A stretch of 64,000 nt of DNA, from positions 62,001 through 126,000 of the forward strand of contig NZ_JACXJA010000026.1 of the NCBI RefSeq assembly GCF_014705615.1, written 5' to 3'. Positions 44,886 through 54,294 of this stretch are shown piece after piece. The notes beneath the pieces were generated by a model. That model did not search any database. It saw only the letters and a list, made by a program, of their open reading frames with translations, and had not been told where the DNA came from. Source of the stretch: Paenibacillus oceani. GTDB lineage: Bacteria; Bacillota; Bacilli; Paenibacillales; NBRC-103111. How positions within the stretch are numbered: position 1 is the stretch's first letter; each line of letters begins with the position of its first letter. Position numbers and translations under genes: made by a program.

Positions 44886-45432
44886 GGATCTCTTCCATCC
44901 TTTCCGGGGGGAGATTCCCTAAAGTTTTTCGAAGCGTCTGTAGACCTGCATGATATCTGGACTTGACTGTGCCGATTGGGATTCCGAGCAAGGTCGCCAT
45001 TTCCTCGAGCGTATAGTCGTGAAAAAAGCGGAGGACAATGACCGTTCGTTGTTTGTCAGTCAGTTTTTGCATGGCCTGCGATATCACTTGGCTTGTCCCG
45101 TCCATCCATACAGCAGGCTGATCCCAATGAGACTCTTCCCGGGTGAAGGCTCGGATGCGTTCGAAAATCCGGAATCTCCGCCAGCTCTTGACCCGAAATC
45201 GCTGTACTTGACGGATGACCAAGCCGTGCAGCCAGAAGCGAAAAGGCCGGTTCGTGGTCCACATTTGGATGTAGATCTCATTCATGACATCCTCCCGATC
45301 CTGCTGATGATCCACCAGAAAGGAAACGGTCCGGTAGACATCCTGATAGGTAGCCTCATACAGCGTATGAAAGGCTTCCTGACTACCGCCTTTCATTTTT
45401 GTGAGCAAGTGGTACATCGAGTCACTTTGCAT
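44875..45432 (-). CDS. ECF-type RNA polymerase sigma factor
   Basis: A 185-residue sigma factor. Region 2 is FHTLYEATYQDVYRTVSFLVDHQQDREDVMNEIYIQMW, and region 4 is MQKLTDKQRTVIVLRFFHDYTLEEMATLLGIPIGTVKSRYHAGLQTLRKTL. The usual GTVKSR motif is intact. It is followed by its overlapping anti-sigma gene. The minus-strand upstream region (45440-45490) has an AATATAGGGT patch that may be the autoregulated promoter. It is the second such pair within 7 kb. Confidence 0.9.
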   Translation of the reverse strand: MQSDSMYHLLTKMKGGSQEAFHTLYEATYQDVYRTVSFLVDHQQDREDVMNEIYIQMWTTNRPFRFWLHGLVIRQVQRFRVKSWRRFRIFERIRAFTREESHWDQPAVWMDGTSQVISQAMQKLTDKQRTVIVLRFFHDYTLEEMATLLGIPIGTVKSRYHAGLQTLRKTLGNLPPERMEEIHDY

Positions 45433-45501
45433 GTGGAGGGCCCTCCTGAGTAAGCAGCTTACACCCTATATTGTCTCTTTTTCGAAAAAAGGTTCGGTTT
45501 T

Positions 45502-45669
45502 TTATTTGGCGACTGGTACTATGAGCTTAACATCAACTATATAAGGCTGCCGAAGAATCGGCAGCCTCATGGAGCGGATCAGCTTGTCCAGTAAAGGATC
45601 GTCTCTGCCTAATTTGCGTACGATGCGGTCGTCTGGATGAACATCGAATAATTCGTGCAACGGAATCAT
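45502..45669 (-). CDS. Candidate 55-residue ORF
   Basis: ATG 45669 to TAA at 45502-45504 on the minus strand. The peptide starts MIPLHELFDVHPDDRIVRKL and has a balanced, charged composition, but its middle is read through the GGCTGCC hairpin at 45544-45567. The AAAGAGG before it is close to the start. It lies downstream of the glycosyltransferase on the same strand. I do not recognise it; it may be a gene end captured by the hairpin repeat. Confidence 0.3.
   Translation of the reverse strand: MIPLHELFDVHPDDRIVRKLGRDDPLLDKLIRSMRLPILRQPYIVDVKLIVPVAK
45544..45567. terminator. GGCTGCC-family hairpin
   Basis: AGGCTGCCGA (45544-45553) pairs perfectly with TCGGCAGCCT (45558-45567) around AGAA. It may terminate the minus-strand glycosyltransferase transcript ahead of the sigma gene. 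Confidence 0.6.
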
Positions 45670-45707
45670 CCTCTTTGGGCAGATCTGTTATAGATTATGG
45701 GGGGCTG

Positions 45708-46442
45708 TCATGGTCCGGTTCGTTCCATACTTTTGCGCACGGCGAAACGGCGGAAATGTCTGGTCACGGCAACCGGATGGCTGCCTTGCAGAAAGCGATG
45801 GTCGCCGACCCGCCATGTATGCGTGCTCTTATTTTTTCTGCGAATATAAACGTAGTTATATGGAGATGTAGCGTATATGGCATAGCCTTTCTCGGAGCAA
45901 TTCCGCAGAAATTGGACGTCTTCGCCGAGCGAGAGATCGGAGAAACGTACCTTCTTGAGAATTTTTTTGTGAAACAAGAGGGTCCCTCCTTGAATGAATC
46001 CGACCCATTTGTTCTTTTCGTGAGGGGACCGGATGATAAGCTTGCGGCTGGCAGCCAGGTAGACCAAACAGGCGTGTTTGCCGAGTACAGGGCTTCCTGT
46101 GCGAAGAAGCGCATGGACCTGTTCCTTTAAATAGTGCGGGGAATAATAGTCGTCGTGGTCGAATTTAGCAATCAAAGGATATTTGGCCCGGCAGATGCCG
46201 CAATTCAAACATTGGCCCAACGAGATCCGCTCCGGCACTTGATAGACGGTGACATCGGGATACATGGCGGTTTTCTTCCGCCATTCCGTTAAATGGATGT
46301 TATCCTTATTCAGGATGATAATCAATTCTTTGCGCTTGTAGCGCTGGGTCCGGTAATTGTTCAAGATGTTCTTGAAAAAACCGGGATGATTCGTGCATGT
46401 GATAATGGACACACCAGGTTCGGACAAGAGCTTCCCCTCCAC
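45708..46442 (-). CDS. Family 2-type glycosyltransferase (CgeD-like)
   Basis: A 244-residue GT-A enzyme. The start is GTG 46442 (AGGTGGGGG upstream) or TTG 46427 (GGAGGGG upstream); either leaves the fold intact. GVSIITCTNHPGFFKNILNNYRTQ is the nucleotide-sugar opening, and LIAKFDHDDYYSPHYL near residues 92-107 carries the D-x-D metal motif. VGFIQGGTLLFHKKILKKVRF and LGEDVQFLRNC complete the acceptor side. It resembles CgeD-type spore-surface glycosyltransferases. It has no signal or membrane helix. Sugar and acceptor unknown. Confidence 0.85.
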   Translation of the reverse strand: MEGKLLSEPGVSIITCTNHPGFFKNILNNYRTQRYKRKELIIILNKDNIHLTEWRKKTAMYPDVTVYQVPERISLGQCLNCGICRAKYPLIAKFDHDDYYSPHYLKEQVHALLRTGSPVLGKHACLVYLAASRKLIIRSPHEKNKWVGFIQGGTLLFHKKILKKVRFSDLSLGEDVQFLRNCSEKGYAIYATSPYNYVYIRRKNKSTHTWRVGDHRFLQGSHPVAVTRHFRRFAVRKSMERTGP

Positions 46443-46580
46443 TCGTTTCCCCCACCTAATTCCTATGTCTTATAAAATTCAAATTCGCGGAAGTTTGCTT
46501 GGGCGGTCTCCTCCTCCAACTGGTGGATGGTGATCTTATCGATTGAAGAATAACCAGGATTCATTAGGGGAGCGATCGGG

Positions 46581-46920
46581 TTGAAAATACAGCGTCTGCT
46601 TGGCATTACCATGGTTCTGTTATCGAGGCGTACGAATGGAAGAGCTTGACGCACGATGGGGCAATCCGGAGACAGGCCCTTCCGTTGACCTTTTGCTGCA
46701 TGCTCACCCGCGATTAAGAGTACGGATGGAGGAAGCCTTCGGTCTGGACCAGATCGAGACGCAGGAAGACGGCTCTTTGTTAGTGAGGGCCAGCTATCCG
46801 GATAATCATTGGATGTACGGCATGATCCTCAGCTACGGACCGGACGTTCGCGTGCTGGAGCCCTCTTTTGTGGCGGATCAGATTAAAGACCAGGCGGGGC
46901 GGATTGCAAATAACTATTAG
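46581..46920 (+). pseudogene. HTH-WYL regulator with the middle deleted
   Basis: TTG 46581, with AGGGGAG 8 nt upstream, encodes MKIQRLLGITMVLLSRR, the standard N-terminus of YafY-type DeoR/WYL regulators, then stops at a TGA 24 codons in. The C-terminal end of the same family follows in another frame: SVDLLLHAHPRLRVRMEEAFG, EDGSLLVRASYPDNHWMYGMILSYG and VRVLEPSFVADQI, the WYL C-terminal extension, ending at 46920. About 200 residues (most of the HTH and the WYL core) are missing. Inactive. Confidence 0.75.
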
Positions 46921-47018
46921 CGGCCGAGAGGTCCGGGATGCTGATGCCCTGTGCTACAAGTTGCTTTTCTGGGTGGCCGTTTGGGCCTCTTGCCTTGCTT
47001 CAAGCAGGGAGAGAACCT

Positions 47019-47230
47019 AATAGGAGCGGTTTGTACCTCTTATTTTGTCCAAAAACCGGCTTAGACGCAGAATAAGAGCGGTTTGAAGCTGCTAAAATCC
47101 GTGAAGTGGGTGCAGACCGGACCAGTGGGCTGAAATAAGGGGTGCAAACCGCTTCTATTCATCTCGATCGTTCCCATGTGTCGAAAATAGAACATGCCAG
47201 AGACCCTTATTTTGTGCTGGAGCCGATACG
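47019..47230 (+). repeat. About 210-bp dispersed repeat, copy 1 (left of the RpiR operon)
   Basis: It starts AATAGGAGCGGTTTGTACCT and ends TTATTTTGTGCTGGAGC, collinear with 56201-56411 in the same orientation. Four modules can be read: GGAGCGGTTTGTACCTCTTATTTT (47023), AATAAGAGCGGTTTGAAGCT (about 47072), the inverted GAAATAAGGGGTGCAAACCGCTTC (47132-47155) and a final inverted GAAAATAGA...CCCTTATTTTG. Modules 1 and 3 are complementary, so an RNA could fold back. No reading frame is kept between copies. Confidence 0.85.
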
Positions 47231-47319
47231 CATTTCGTCTCAGCGAAGCCGGAACACGTTCTGCCCGATGAAACCGTGAACGATTCCTTAAGAGCAGCGA
47301 GCACCACCCTCACATAGCA

Positions 47320-47367
47320 GCAGCGGAAGCCCGGGACCCGTCCCGGAACACTTCCGCTGCTTTTTTG
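47320..47367 (+). terminator. Large hairpin terminator
   Basis: GCAGCGGAAG (47320-47329) pairs with CTTCCGCTGC (47351-47360) with an inner CCGGGAC/GTCCCGG stem, then TTTTTTG. No intact gene lies immediately upstream on this strand. Confidence 0.75.
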
Positions 47368-47556
47368 CTGCCGGGTCCGGAAAGCCCCTCTCCCATGCGC
47401 ACGAAACGAAGGCCCGGCTCCCGCCCAACATTTACGAAATCTCCACCTGCACTTAACGCTCCACTAATACTTGCTTCTTATGATGGAGGTGTGAAGGAAA
47501 TAAAACATTTCAAGCATGATGAAGGAAATCCTACAACAGGAGATGTGGATGCGAAG

Positions 47557-48273
47557 ATGATTCAGTATTTATGGTTTGACCTCGGGTATACGCTGGTGAG
47601 CACGAACCGGGAAGACGTGTATCAGAAAGTGCTGGAGCGTTTCGACGTATTCCGGAACAGGGAAGAGATCGCAATCGCTTATCATAGGGCGGACAAGCTG
47701 TTCATGCGGGAATATCCGGGCGTACTCGGCAAAGACAGCCGGGCGTTTTTCCCCTGGTATATCGGGACGCTGAACTATTTTCTGCGGCTGTCGCTGCCGA
47801 TCGAGGAAGTGCTTGAAGTGCAGCGGGACGTAGCCCGGGAATGTCCGATCCAATGGAAAGCTTTCGACGGAGCGAAGATGACGCTTCGCCATCTGCGGAG
47901 CCTCGGATACCGGCTGGGCCTGATCTCGAATTGGGACGAGTCGGCACGGGCGGTGCTCGCTCGCAATGGACTGGACGAGGAACTCGACGAGATTGTGATC
48001 TCCTCGGAGGTCGGCATCGAGAAGCCGAATCCGGACATTTTCCGGATGGCCCTGAGCCAGGCAAACGTTACGGCGAGCGAGTCGCTGTACATCGGGGACA
48101 ACTATTACGACGACGTCGTCGGCTGCCAGAAAGTCGGCATGCACTGCCTCCTCATTAATGCCTACGGCAACCGCGGGGTCGAGGAGCTGTCGTATCACCC
48201 GATCATAACTGGCATTCAGGACGTCGCTGCCTACCTGGGACACCCCCGGGTACAGCTGGAGATCAATCGGTAA
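47557..48273 (+). CDS. HAD-superfamily hydrolase
   Basis: About 238 residues from ATG 47557; longer in-frame starts (for example GTG 47491) have poor spacing. Motif I is WFDLGYTL at residues 6-13, where Gly stands in place of the usual second Asp of D-x-D; this might alter or weaken phosphatase chemistry. Motif II is ISNWDES, the Lys of motif III is in GIEKPNPDIF, and motif IV is IGDNYYDDVVG. It is a cytoplasmic member of the phosphatase or dehalogenase-type HAD group. It starts the operon that runs to 56083; 13 nt separate it from the RpiR gene. Confidence 0.82.
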   Translation: MIQYLWFDLGYTLVSTNREDVYQKVLERFDVFRNREEIAIAYHRADKLFMREYPGVLGKDSRAFFPWYIGTLNYFLRLSLPIEEVLEVQRDVARECPIQWKAFDGAKMTLRHLRSLGYRLGLISNWDESARAVLARNGLDEELDEIVISSEVGIEKPNPDIFRMALSQANVTASESLYIGDNYYDDVVGCQKVGMHCLLINAYGNRGVEELSYHPIITGIQDVAAYLGHPRVQLEINR

Positions 48274-48286
48274 GGAGATTTGGCGG

Positions 48287-49147
48287 ATGTCGACGATCAC
48301 GGAGAAAATCGAAGCCCAATTCGATACCTTAAGCGTCGCGCAGAAAAAAGTGGCGCACTACATTCAATCCAATATGCAGGATGCCGTGATGCTGTCGGCG
48401 CAAAAGATCGCGGGCAAGTCCGGGGTCAGCGAGGCGACGGTCCACCGTCTGGCGCAGGCTTTGGCTTACCCGAGCTTCTCGGGCATGCTTCAGGATTTGC
48501 GCGGTCATGTGCTGAAAGATCAGCGGGCCGTCAAAAATTTCGTATACACGACGAGCCATCAGGAAGATTCCTGGATCGAGAAACATTTCGTGCAGGAAAT
48601 CGAGAACCTGCGGGAAACGATGGCGTGGACGGATAAGGCGGACGTTCATCAGGCGGCCCGGATGCTGCTGGATGCGGACCGGATCTGGATCGCCGGATGG
48701 CGGATGGGCTTGTCGGTCACTTCGTTTTTCAGCTTCGTCCTGAAATATATGCTGGGCAATTGCGAGCTGATTCCCCAGGGAGGTGTTGCGGAGTACGCGG
48801 CCTATATCCAACCCGGCGACCTCGTATTCGTGTGCGGGTTCCCCAGGTACTGCTCGCGTACGCTCAAGGTGGCGGCGCTGGCCAAGGAACAGGGAACGAA
48901 GGTAATCGCGCTGACCGACTCCGGGCTGTCCCCGTTTGCGAAGCTGGCCCATTTGACGCTGTACGCGGCATGCCGGTCCACCGGATTTCTCGATTCATAC
49001 ACGGCATCGTTATCCGTGGTGAACGCCCTGATCAATGAAATCTCCCATCTGGAGAAGGAACGGGTCAAGATCAATATCGAGAAGATGGAAGTGATGTTCA
49101 AGGCGTTTCAGGACAACTTCGAGTGGACGAACCGGTCGAAACCATAA
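48287..49147 (+). CDS. MurR/RpiR-family transcriptional regulator
   Basis: A 286-residue regulator from ATG 48287 with AAGGAGA upstream. Residues 1-77 form the HTH_6 domain (VAHYIQSNMQDAVMLSAQKIAGKSGVSEATVHRLAQALAYPSFSGM). Residues about 125-250 form a SIS sugar-isomerase-like domain (IWIAGWRMGLSVTSFF, then FVCGFPRYCSRTLKVAALAKEQGTKVIALTDSG). SIS domains in this family bind phosphosugars such as MurNAc-6-P. It lies second in an operon with hydrolases and a peptide-type importer and is the likely controller of that operon. Confidence 0.9.
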   Translation: MSTITEKIEAQFDTLSVAQKKVAHYIQSNMQDAVMLSAQKIAGKSGVSEATVHRLAQALAYPSFSGMLQDLRGHVLKDQRAVKNFVYTTSHQEDSWIEKHFVQEIENLRETMAWTDKADVHQAARMLLDADRIWIAGWRMGLSVTSFFSFVLKYMLGNCELIPQGGVAEYAAYIQPGDLVFVCGFPRYCSRTLKVAALAKEQGTKVIALTDSGLSPFAKLAHLTLYAACRSTGFLDSYTASLSVVNALINEISHLEKERVKINIEKMEVMFKAFQDNFEWTNRSKP

Positions 49148-49169
49148 TCGCTGCAGGAAAGGATACTCG

Positions 49170-49904
49170 ATGAATCTTACAGTAATCGGCTGTTGGGGGG
49201 CATACCCCGAGAAAAACGAAGCGACCTCGGGTTATCTGGTCGAGTGCGAGGGCAGCCATATCCTGCTCGATTGCGGCAGCGGCGTGTTGTCCCGGCTGCA
49301 AAACCATTGCGCGCTTGAACAGCTGGACGCCGTCGTCCTTACCCATATGCACGCTGACCATATGGCGGACGTGTACAGCTTGGAGTTTGCCATACTAATT
49401 TTGATGCAGATCGGCAGACGGTCGAAGCCGCTCTACCTGTACGTGAACGAGAAGGAGCTGGACAGCCTTGCTTTCGAATACCCGGATTATGTCCGCGTCC
49501 ATCCCGTCCGGGCAGGCGAGGAACTGACGATCGGCCATGTGCGGCTGCAGTTTTCCGAGACGGTGCACGAGATTCCGTGCCTGGCGGTCAAGCTGACGTC
49601 GAGGGAAGGCAGAACGCTCGTGTATTCGGGCGACACGGGGTATTGCCAGGCAATGATCGATTTGGCCCGGTCTGCGGACGTGCTGATGATCGAAAGCAGC
49701 TTTTACGACTTTCAGGCGGGCCGGATGAAGGGGCATCTGACGGCGGGCGAAGCGGGCAAAATCGCGGCATTAGCCGGCGTGGGGCAAACGATTCTGACTC
49801 ACTTTCCCCATTACGGAGATTTGAATCAACTGGTTCTGGAAGCTTCGAGGCATTATGCAGGACAGATCCGTTTGGCTTATGGCGGCATGCAAATCCACAT
49901 TTGA
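49170..49904 (+). CDS. yhfI: MBL-fold metallohydrolase, YhfI-like
   Basis: A 244-residue enzyme. The opening TVIGCWGAYPEKNEATSGYLVE and DCGSGVLSRLQ are those of B. subtilis YhfI and the RNase Z-like branch. The metal site is LTHMHADHMAD at about residues 52-62, with SGDTGY near 153 and the final ILTHFPHYGD. Such enzymes hydrolyse phosphodiesters or small esters; the YhfI substrate is not established. It lies 22 nt after the RpiR gene and before the binding protein. Confidence 0.85.
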   Translation: MNLTVIGCWGAYPEKNEATSGYLVECEGSHILLDCGSGVLSRLQNHCALEQLDAVVLTHMHADHMADVYSLEFAILILMQIGRRSKPLYLYVNEKELDSLAFEYPDYVRVHPVRAGEELTIGHVRLQFSETVHEIPCLAVKLTSREGRTLVYSGDTGYCQAMIDLARSADVLMIESSFYDFQAGRMKGHLTAGEAGKIAALAGVGQTILTHFPHYGDLNQLVLEASRHYAGQIRLAYGGMQIHI

Positions 49905-49924
49905 GGGTGAAAGGGGTTTTTCTC

Positions 49925-51514
49925 TTGTTGAAGCTTAGAAAATCGTTCGTGGTTGGCTTCTCTTCGCTCATGGTTGCATCGATGGTACTGGCCGGCTGCG
50001 GTAGCAGCAACAACAGCAGCAGCAACGGCAGCGGTTCCTCCGCAACCGGGGGAACGGGCGCTTCGGCTCCGGCTTCCACCTCCGGAGGGAAGGTGAAGGG
50101 CGGTACGGTGCGCGTAGCGATGGCGACCGAGCCTGACAATCTGGACCCGTACTTGTCCGCGGCGACGGATACCGGCTCGATGATGGACAACGTGTTCGAC
50201 GGTTTGTTCGAGGGGGGCGAGAACAGCGACCTCGTTCCGGCTGTAGCGGAATCGTACAAGGTGTCCGAGGACGGATTGACGTATACGTTCACCTTGAAGA
50301 AAGGCGTCAAGTTCCATGACGGCTCGGATCTGACCTCGGAGGACGTGTACTACTCGTATGCCAAATTAGCCGGTCTGAATGGGAAAAAGCCGCTTTCCTC
50401 GAAGTTTGCCGCGATTGAGAAAATCGACGCTCCGGATGACCACACCGTGGTCGTGAAGCTGAAAGCTAAGGATGCGGCGTTTCTGGCGGCCAACATTGTC
50501 GGGATCGTCCCGAAAGACTATGAAGGGCACAGTGCGAAACCGATCGGGGCGGGGCCGTTCAAGTTCAACTCGTATACGCCGGGCCAGCAGCTCGTGCTGG
50601 AGCGCAACGACAGCTTCTACGACAAGGAGCATGCTCCGACGCTCGACCGGGTGGAATTCAAATTTATGCCGGACGCGAACGCCTCCGTGCTCGCTCTGAA
50701 GTCCGGGGATATCGATATGGTGCCGGGTATCTCCGCGCAAGGCGCGCTCCAGCTCGGAAGCGGGTTTCGGATCGTGTCCGGGCCGCAGAATATGGTGCAG
50801 CTGCTGGCGCTGAACAACTCGGTCGAGCCGCTGAACAACGTGAAGGTGCGTCAGGCGATCAATCACGCGATCGACAAGGACGTCATCATCAAGACGGTCG
50901 CCGAAGGCAACGGCGTCAAGCTCGGCTCCAACATGAGCCCGGCCATGAAGATGTATTACAAGGAAGGTCTCGACAAGCGGTACGAGCCGAACGCCGAGCA
51001 AGCGAAGAAGCTGCTGAAGGAAGCCGGCTACGAGAGCGGGATCAAGCTGACGATTACCGTTCCGTCCAACTACAAGTTCCACGTCGACACGGCTCAAGTG
51101 ATCGCCGAACAGTTGAAAGCCGTCGGCATTCAGGCGACGATCAAGCAGATCGAGTGGAGCAGCTGGCTGGAGGACGTGTACAACAATGCGAAATACGAAG
51201 CGACGATCGTCGGTTTGACGGGCAAGCTCGATCCGCACGAGGTACTGGGACGTTATGAGACGACTTATTCGAAAAACTTCTTCAAATTCAGCAACAGCGA
51301 ATTTGACAATCTGGTCGGCAAAGGCCGTCTGGAAATCAATCCGGACAAGCGGGCCGAATTGTACAAGCAGGCGCAATCGATCCTGACCGAGCAGGCGGCC
51401 GCGGTATACATCATGGACCCGAACCGCTCGGTTGCGATGAAGGACAGCCTGCAAGGCTATAAAATGTACCCGATTCAGAAATACGATTTTGCCGCTATGT
51501 ACTACACGAAGTAA
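49925..51514 (+). CDS. Peptide/solute-binding lipoprotein, SBP family 5
   Basis: About 529 residues from TTG 49925 (or 49928), with AAAGGGG at 49910-49916. The signal ends SMVLAGC, followed by a Ser/Asn/Gly-rich linker of about 35 residues. GGTVRVAMATEPDNLDPYLSAATDTGSMMDNVFDGLFEG opens the family-5 domain, and VKVRQAINHAIDKDVIIKTV is its best-known motif. This is the surface receptor of the Dpp/Opp importer that follows. Ligands of the family include peptides, nickel chelates, glycosides and muropeptides, so the cargo is open. Confidence 0.92.
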   Translation: MLKLRKSFVVGFSSLMVASMVLAGCGSSNNSSSNGSGSSATGGTGASAPASTSGGKVKGGTVRVAMATEPDNLDPYLSAATDTGSMMDNVFDGLFEGGENSDLVPAVAESYKVSEDGLTYTFTLKKGVKFHDGSDLTSEDVYYSYAKLAGLNGKKPLSSKFAAIEKIDAPDDHTVVVKLKAKDAAFLAANIVGIVPKDYEGHSAKPIGAGPFKFNSYTPGQQLVLERNDSFYDKEHAPTLDRVEFKFMPDANASVLALKSGDIDMVPGISAQGALQLGSGFRIVSGPQNMVQLLALNNSVEPLNNVKVRQAINHAIDKDVIIKTVAEGNGVKLGSNMSPAMKMYYKEGLDKRYEPNAEQAKKLLKEAGYESGIKLTITVPSNYKFHVDTAQVIAEQLKAVGIQATIKQIEWSSWLEDVYNNAKYEATIVGLTGKLDPHEVLGRYETTYSKNFFKFSNSEFDNLVGKGRLEINPDKRAELYKQAQSILTEQAAAVYIMDPNRSVAMKDSLQGYKMYPIQKYDFAAMYYTK

Positions 51515-51529
51515 CGAGGGAGAGTTTCG

Positions 51530-52474
51530 GTGAGATTTTACATCCGGAAGCTGCTTACATTAGGTTCGACCGTCCTGCTGGTGTCGGTCATTACGTTTCT
51601 TGTCTTTCAAGTGCTGCCGGGGGACCCGGCCGAGATCGTGCTCGGCGTCGATGCGGACCCGCACCAGCTCGCGGAGCTGCGGCAGACGATGGGGCTGGAC
51701 CGTCCGGCGGCGGAGCGCTACTTGTCCTGGATGAAGGATACGGCTGCCGGAGATTTCGGCCAGTCGCTGCGCTACCATCGCCCGGTGGCGGACATCGTGG
51801 CGGAGCGCCTGCCCGTGACCGTATCGGTCGCGCTGATGTCCTTGGGACTCACCCTGCTCTTGGGCGTCCCCCTCGGCATCTATATCGCGCGGAACGACGG
51901 CAAGCTGCCGGCGCTGCTGCTGTCGGCCTTCACCCAGCTCGGGCTTGCGGTGCCGTCGTTCTGGCTCGCCTTTATCCTGATACTGGTCTTCTCCGTGACG
52001 TTCCGCTGGTTTCCGACCTACGGCTACGTCCCGTGGAGCGAAAATCCGGTGCGGGCGTTCCAGTCGCTGTTCCTGCCCTCGCTCGCTCTCGCCGTACCGG
52101 GCATCGCCGTCGTCATCCGGTATTTGCGCAATACGCTGCTTGATCAGCTCCGTATGGATTACGTGCGTACGGCAAGAAGCAAAGGGCTGCGCGAGAAAAT
52201 TGTCCTGTACCGGCATATTTTGCGCAATTCACTGATCCCGGTGCTCACGATCGTCGGTCTGCTGATCGCGGATACGCTGGGCGGGAGCATCGTCGTGGAA
52301 AATGTGTTTGCGCTGCCGGGACTCGGCAACCTGCTGATTACCTCGATCGGCACACGGGACTTGCCGCTGCTGCAAACGATGGTGCTGTACATTGCGGTTA
52401 TCGTGGTTTGCATCAATTTTGTCGTCGATATGTTGTATAGAGTGATCGATCCGCGCATTCGACTGAAAAGGTGA
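51530..52474 (+). CDS. Dpp/Opp-type ABC permease (DppB-like)
   Basis: A 314-residue permease from GTG 51530. LVFQVLPGDPAEIVLGVDADPHQLAELRQTMGLDRP near the N-terminus is the classical DppB loop. The EAA region is YVRTARSKGLREKIVLYRHILRNSLIPVLTIVG near residues 210-240. Six hydrophobic helices are present. Its stop lies next to the ribosome binding site of the DppC-like gene. Confidence 0.93.
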   Translation: MRFYIRKLLTLGSTVLLVSVITFLVFQVLPGDPAEIVLGVDADPHQLAELRQTMGLDRPAAERYLSWMKDTAAGDFGQSLRYHRPVADIVAERLPVTVSVALMSLGLTLLLGVPLGIYIARNDGKLPALLLSAFTQLGLAVPSFWLAFILILVFSVTFRWFPTYGYVPWSENPVRAFQSLFLPSLALAVPGIAVVIRYLRNTLLDQLRMDYVRTARSKGLREKIVLYRHILRNSLIPVLTIVGLLIADTLGGSIVVENVFALPGLGNLLITSIGTRDLPLLQTMVLYIAVIVVCINFVVDMLYRVIDPRIRLKR

Positions 52475-52479
52475 ACATG

Positions 52480-53298
52480 ATGAAATGGAAACAGCTGATC
52501 CGAAACAAACCGCTCGCCATCGGCGGCGGCCTGATCGTCCTGCTCCTTGCGCTTATGGTGACGAGCCTGTTCTATACCCCGTACGGTCCGAACGATATGA
52601 ACACGGCGATGCGGCTCGCTCCTCCGCAGGCCGATTACTGGTGGGGGACGGATAATTTCGGGCGGGATATTTTCAGCCGGATTATGGAGGGAACGCAGAC
52701 CGCCTTTCTGATCGGCTTCTCGTCCGTAGCGATCGGCTTGTTTTTCGGCTTGATCATCGGAGCGGTCGCCGGTTATGCGGGAGGCTGGGTCGACGAAATT
52801 TTGATGCGGATCATCGACGCCAAGCTGGCCTTTCCCGGCATCCTGCTGGCGATTATGCTCGTCACCGTATTCGGTCCCGGGCTGGGCAATACGATTATCG
52901 CCCTTGGCGTGATGAGCATCCCCGCGTTCTCCCGGATCGCCCGCAGCGGGTTTATTCAATACAAAGAGTTCACGTTCGTCAAAGCCGCCGTGGCGAGAGG
53001 GGCGGGGCCGCTGCGCATTATCTTCCGCCACATTTTGCCGAATATGACGTCGCCGCTTATCGTCGCCGCCTCCTTGCGGTTTTCCGGGTCCATTCTCGCC
53101 GAAGCGGGACTGAGCTACCTGGGGCTGGGCGTACAGCCGCCCGATCCGAGCTGGGGGCGGATGCTGAGCGAGGCGCAGCCGTTTATCATCAACGCTCCGT
53201 GGTACGTCCTCATTACCGGTGCGGTCATTACGGCGATGGTGCTGGGGTTTAACTTGCTGGGAGACGGGCTAAGAGACGCTTACGACAAACAGGGTTAG
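52480..53298 (+). CDS. Dpp/Opp-type ABC permease (DppC-like)
   Basis: About 272 residues; ATG 52480 has the best spacing to GAAAAGG, with 52477 and GTG 52471 as options. HWLGTDNFGRDIFSR-like sequence (YWWGTDNFGRDIFSRIMEGTQTAF) near residue 48 is the DppC hallmark. The EAA loop is FTFVKAAVARGAGPLRIIFRHILPNMTSPLIV, and the end reads GLSYLGLGVQPPDPSWGRMLSE. It pairs with the DppB-like protein. Confidence 0.93.
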   Translation: MKWKQLIRNKPLAIGGGLIVLLLALMVTSLFYTPYGPNDMNTAMRLAPPQADYWWGTDNFGRDIFSRIMEGTQTAFLIGFSSVAIGLFFGLIIGAVAGYAGGWVDEILMRIIDAKLAFPGILLAIMLVTVFGPGLGNTIIALGVMSIPAFSRIARSGFIQYKEFTFVKAAVARGAGPLRIIFRHILPNMTSPLIVAASLRFSGSILAEAGLSYLGLGVQPPDPSWGRMLSEAQPFIINAPWYVLITGAVITAMVLGFNLLGDGLRDAYDKQG

Positions 53299-53310
53299 GG
53301 GGATACCGCT

Positions 53311-54290
<980 letters not shown>

Positions 54291-54294
<4 letters not shown>

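Noticed and set aside
46463-46654. 63-codon minus-strand frame upstream of the glycosyltransferase
   Set aside because: Its last 40 residues look plausible and it ends 20 nt before the glycosyltransferase, but it overlaps the WYL pseudogene antisense and has no recognisable family or good start.
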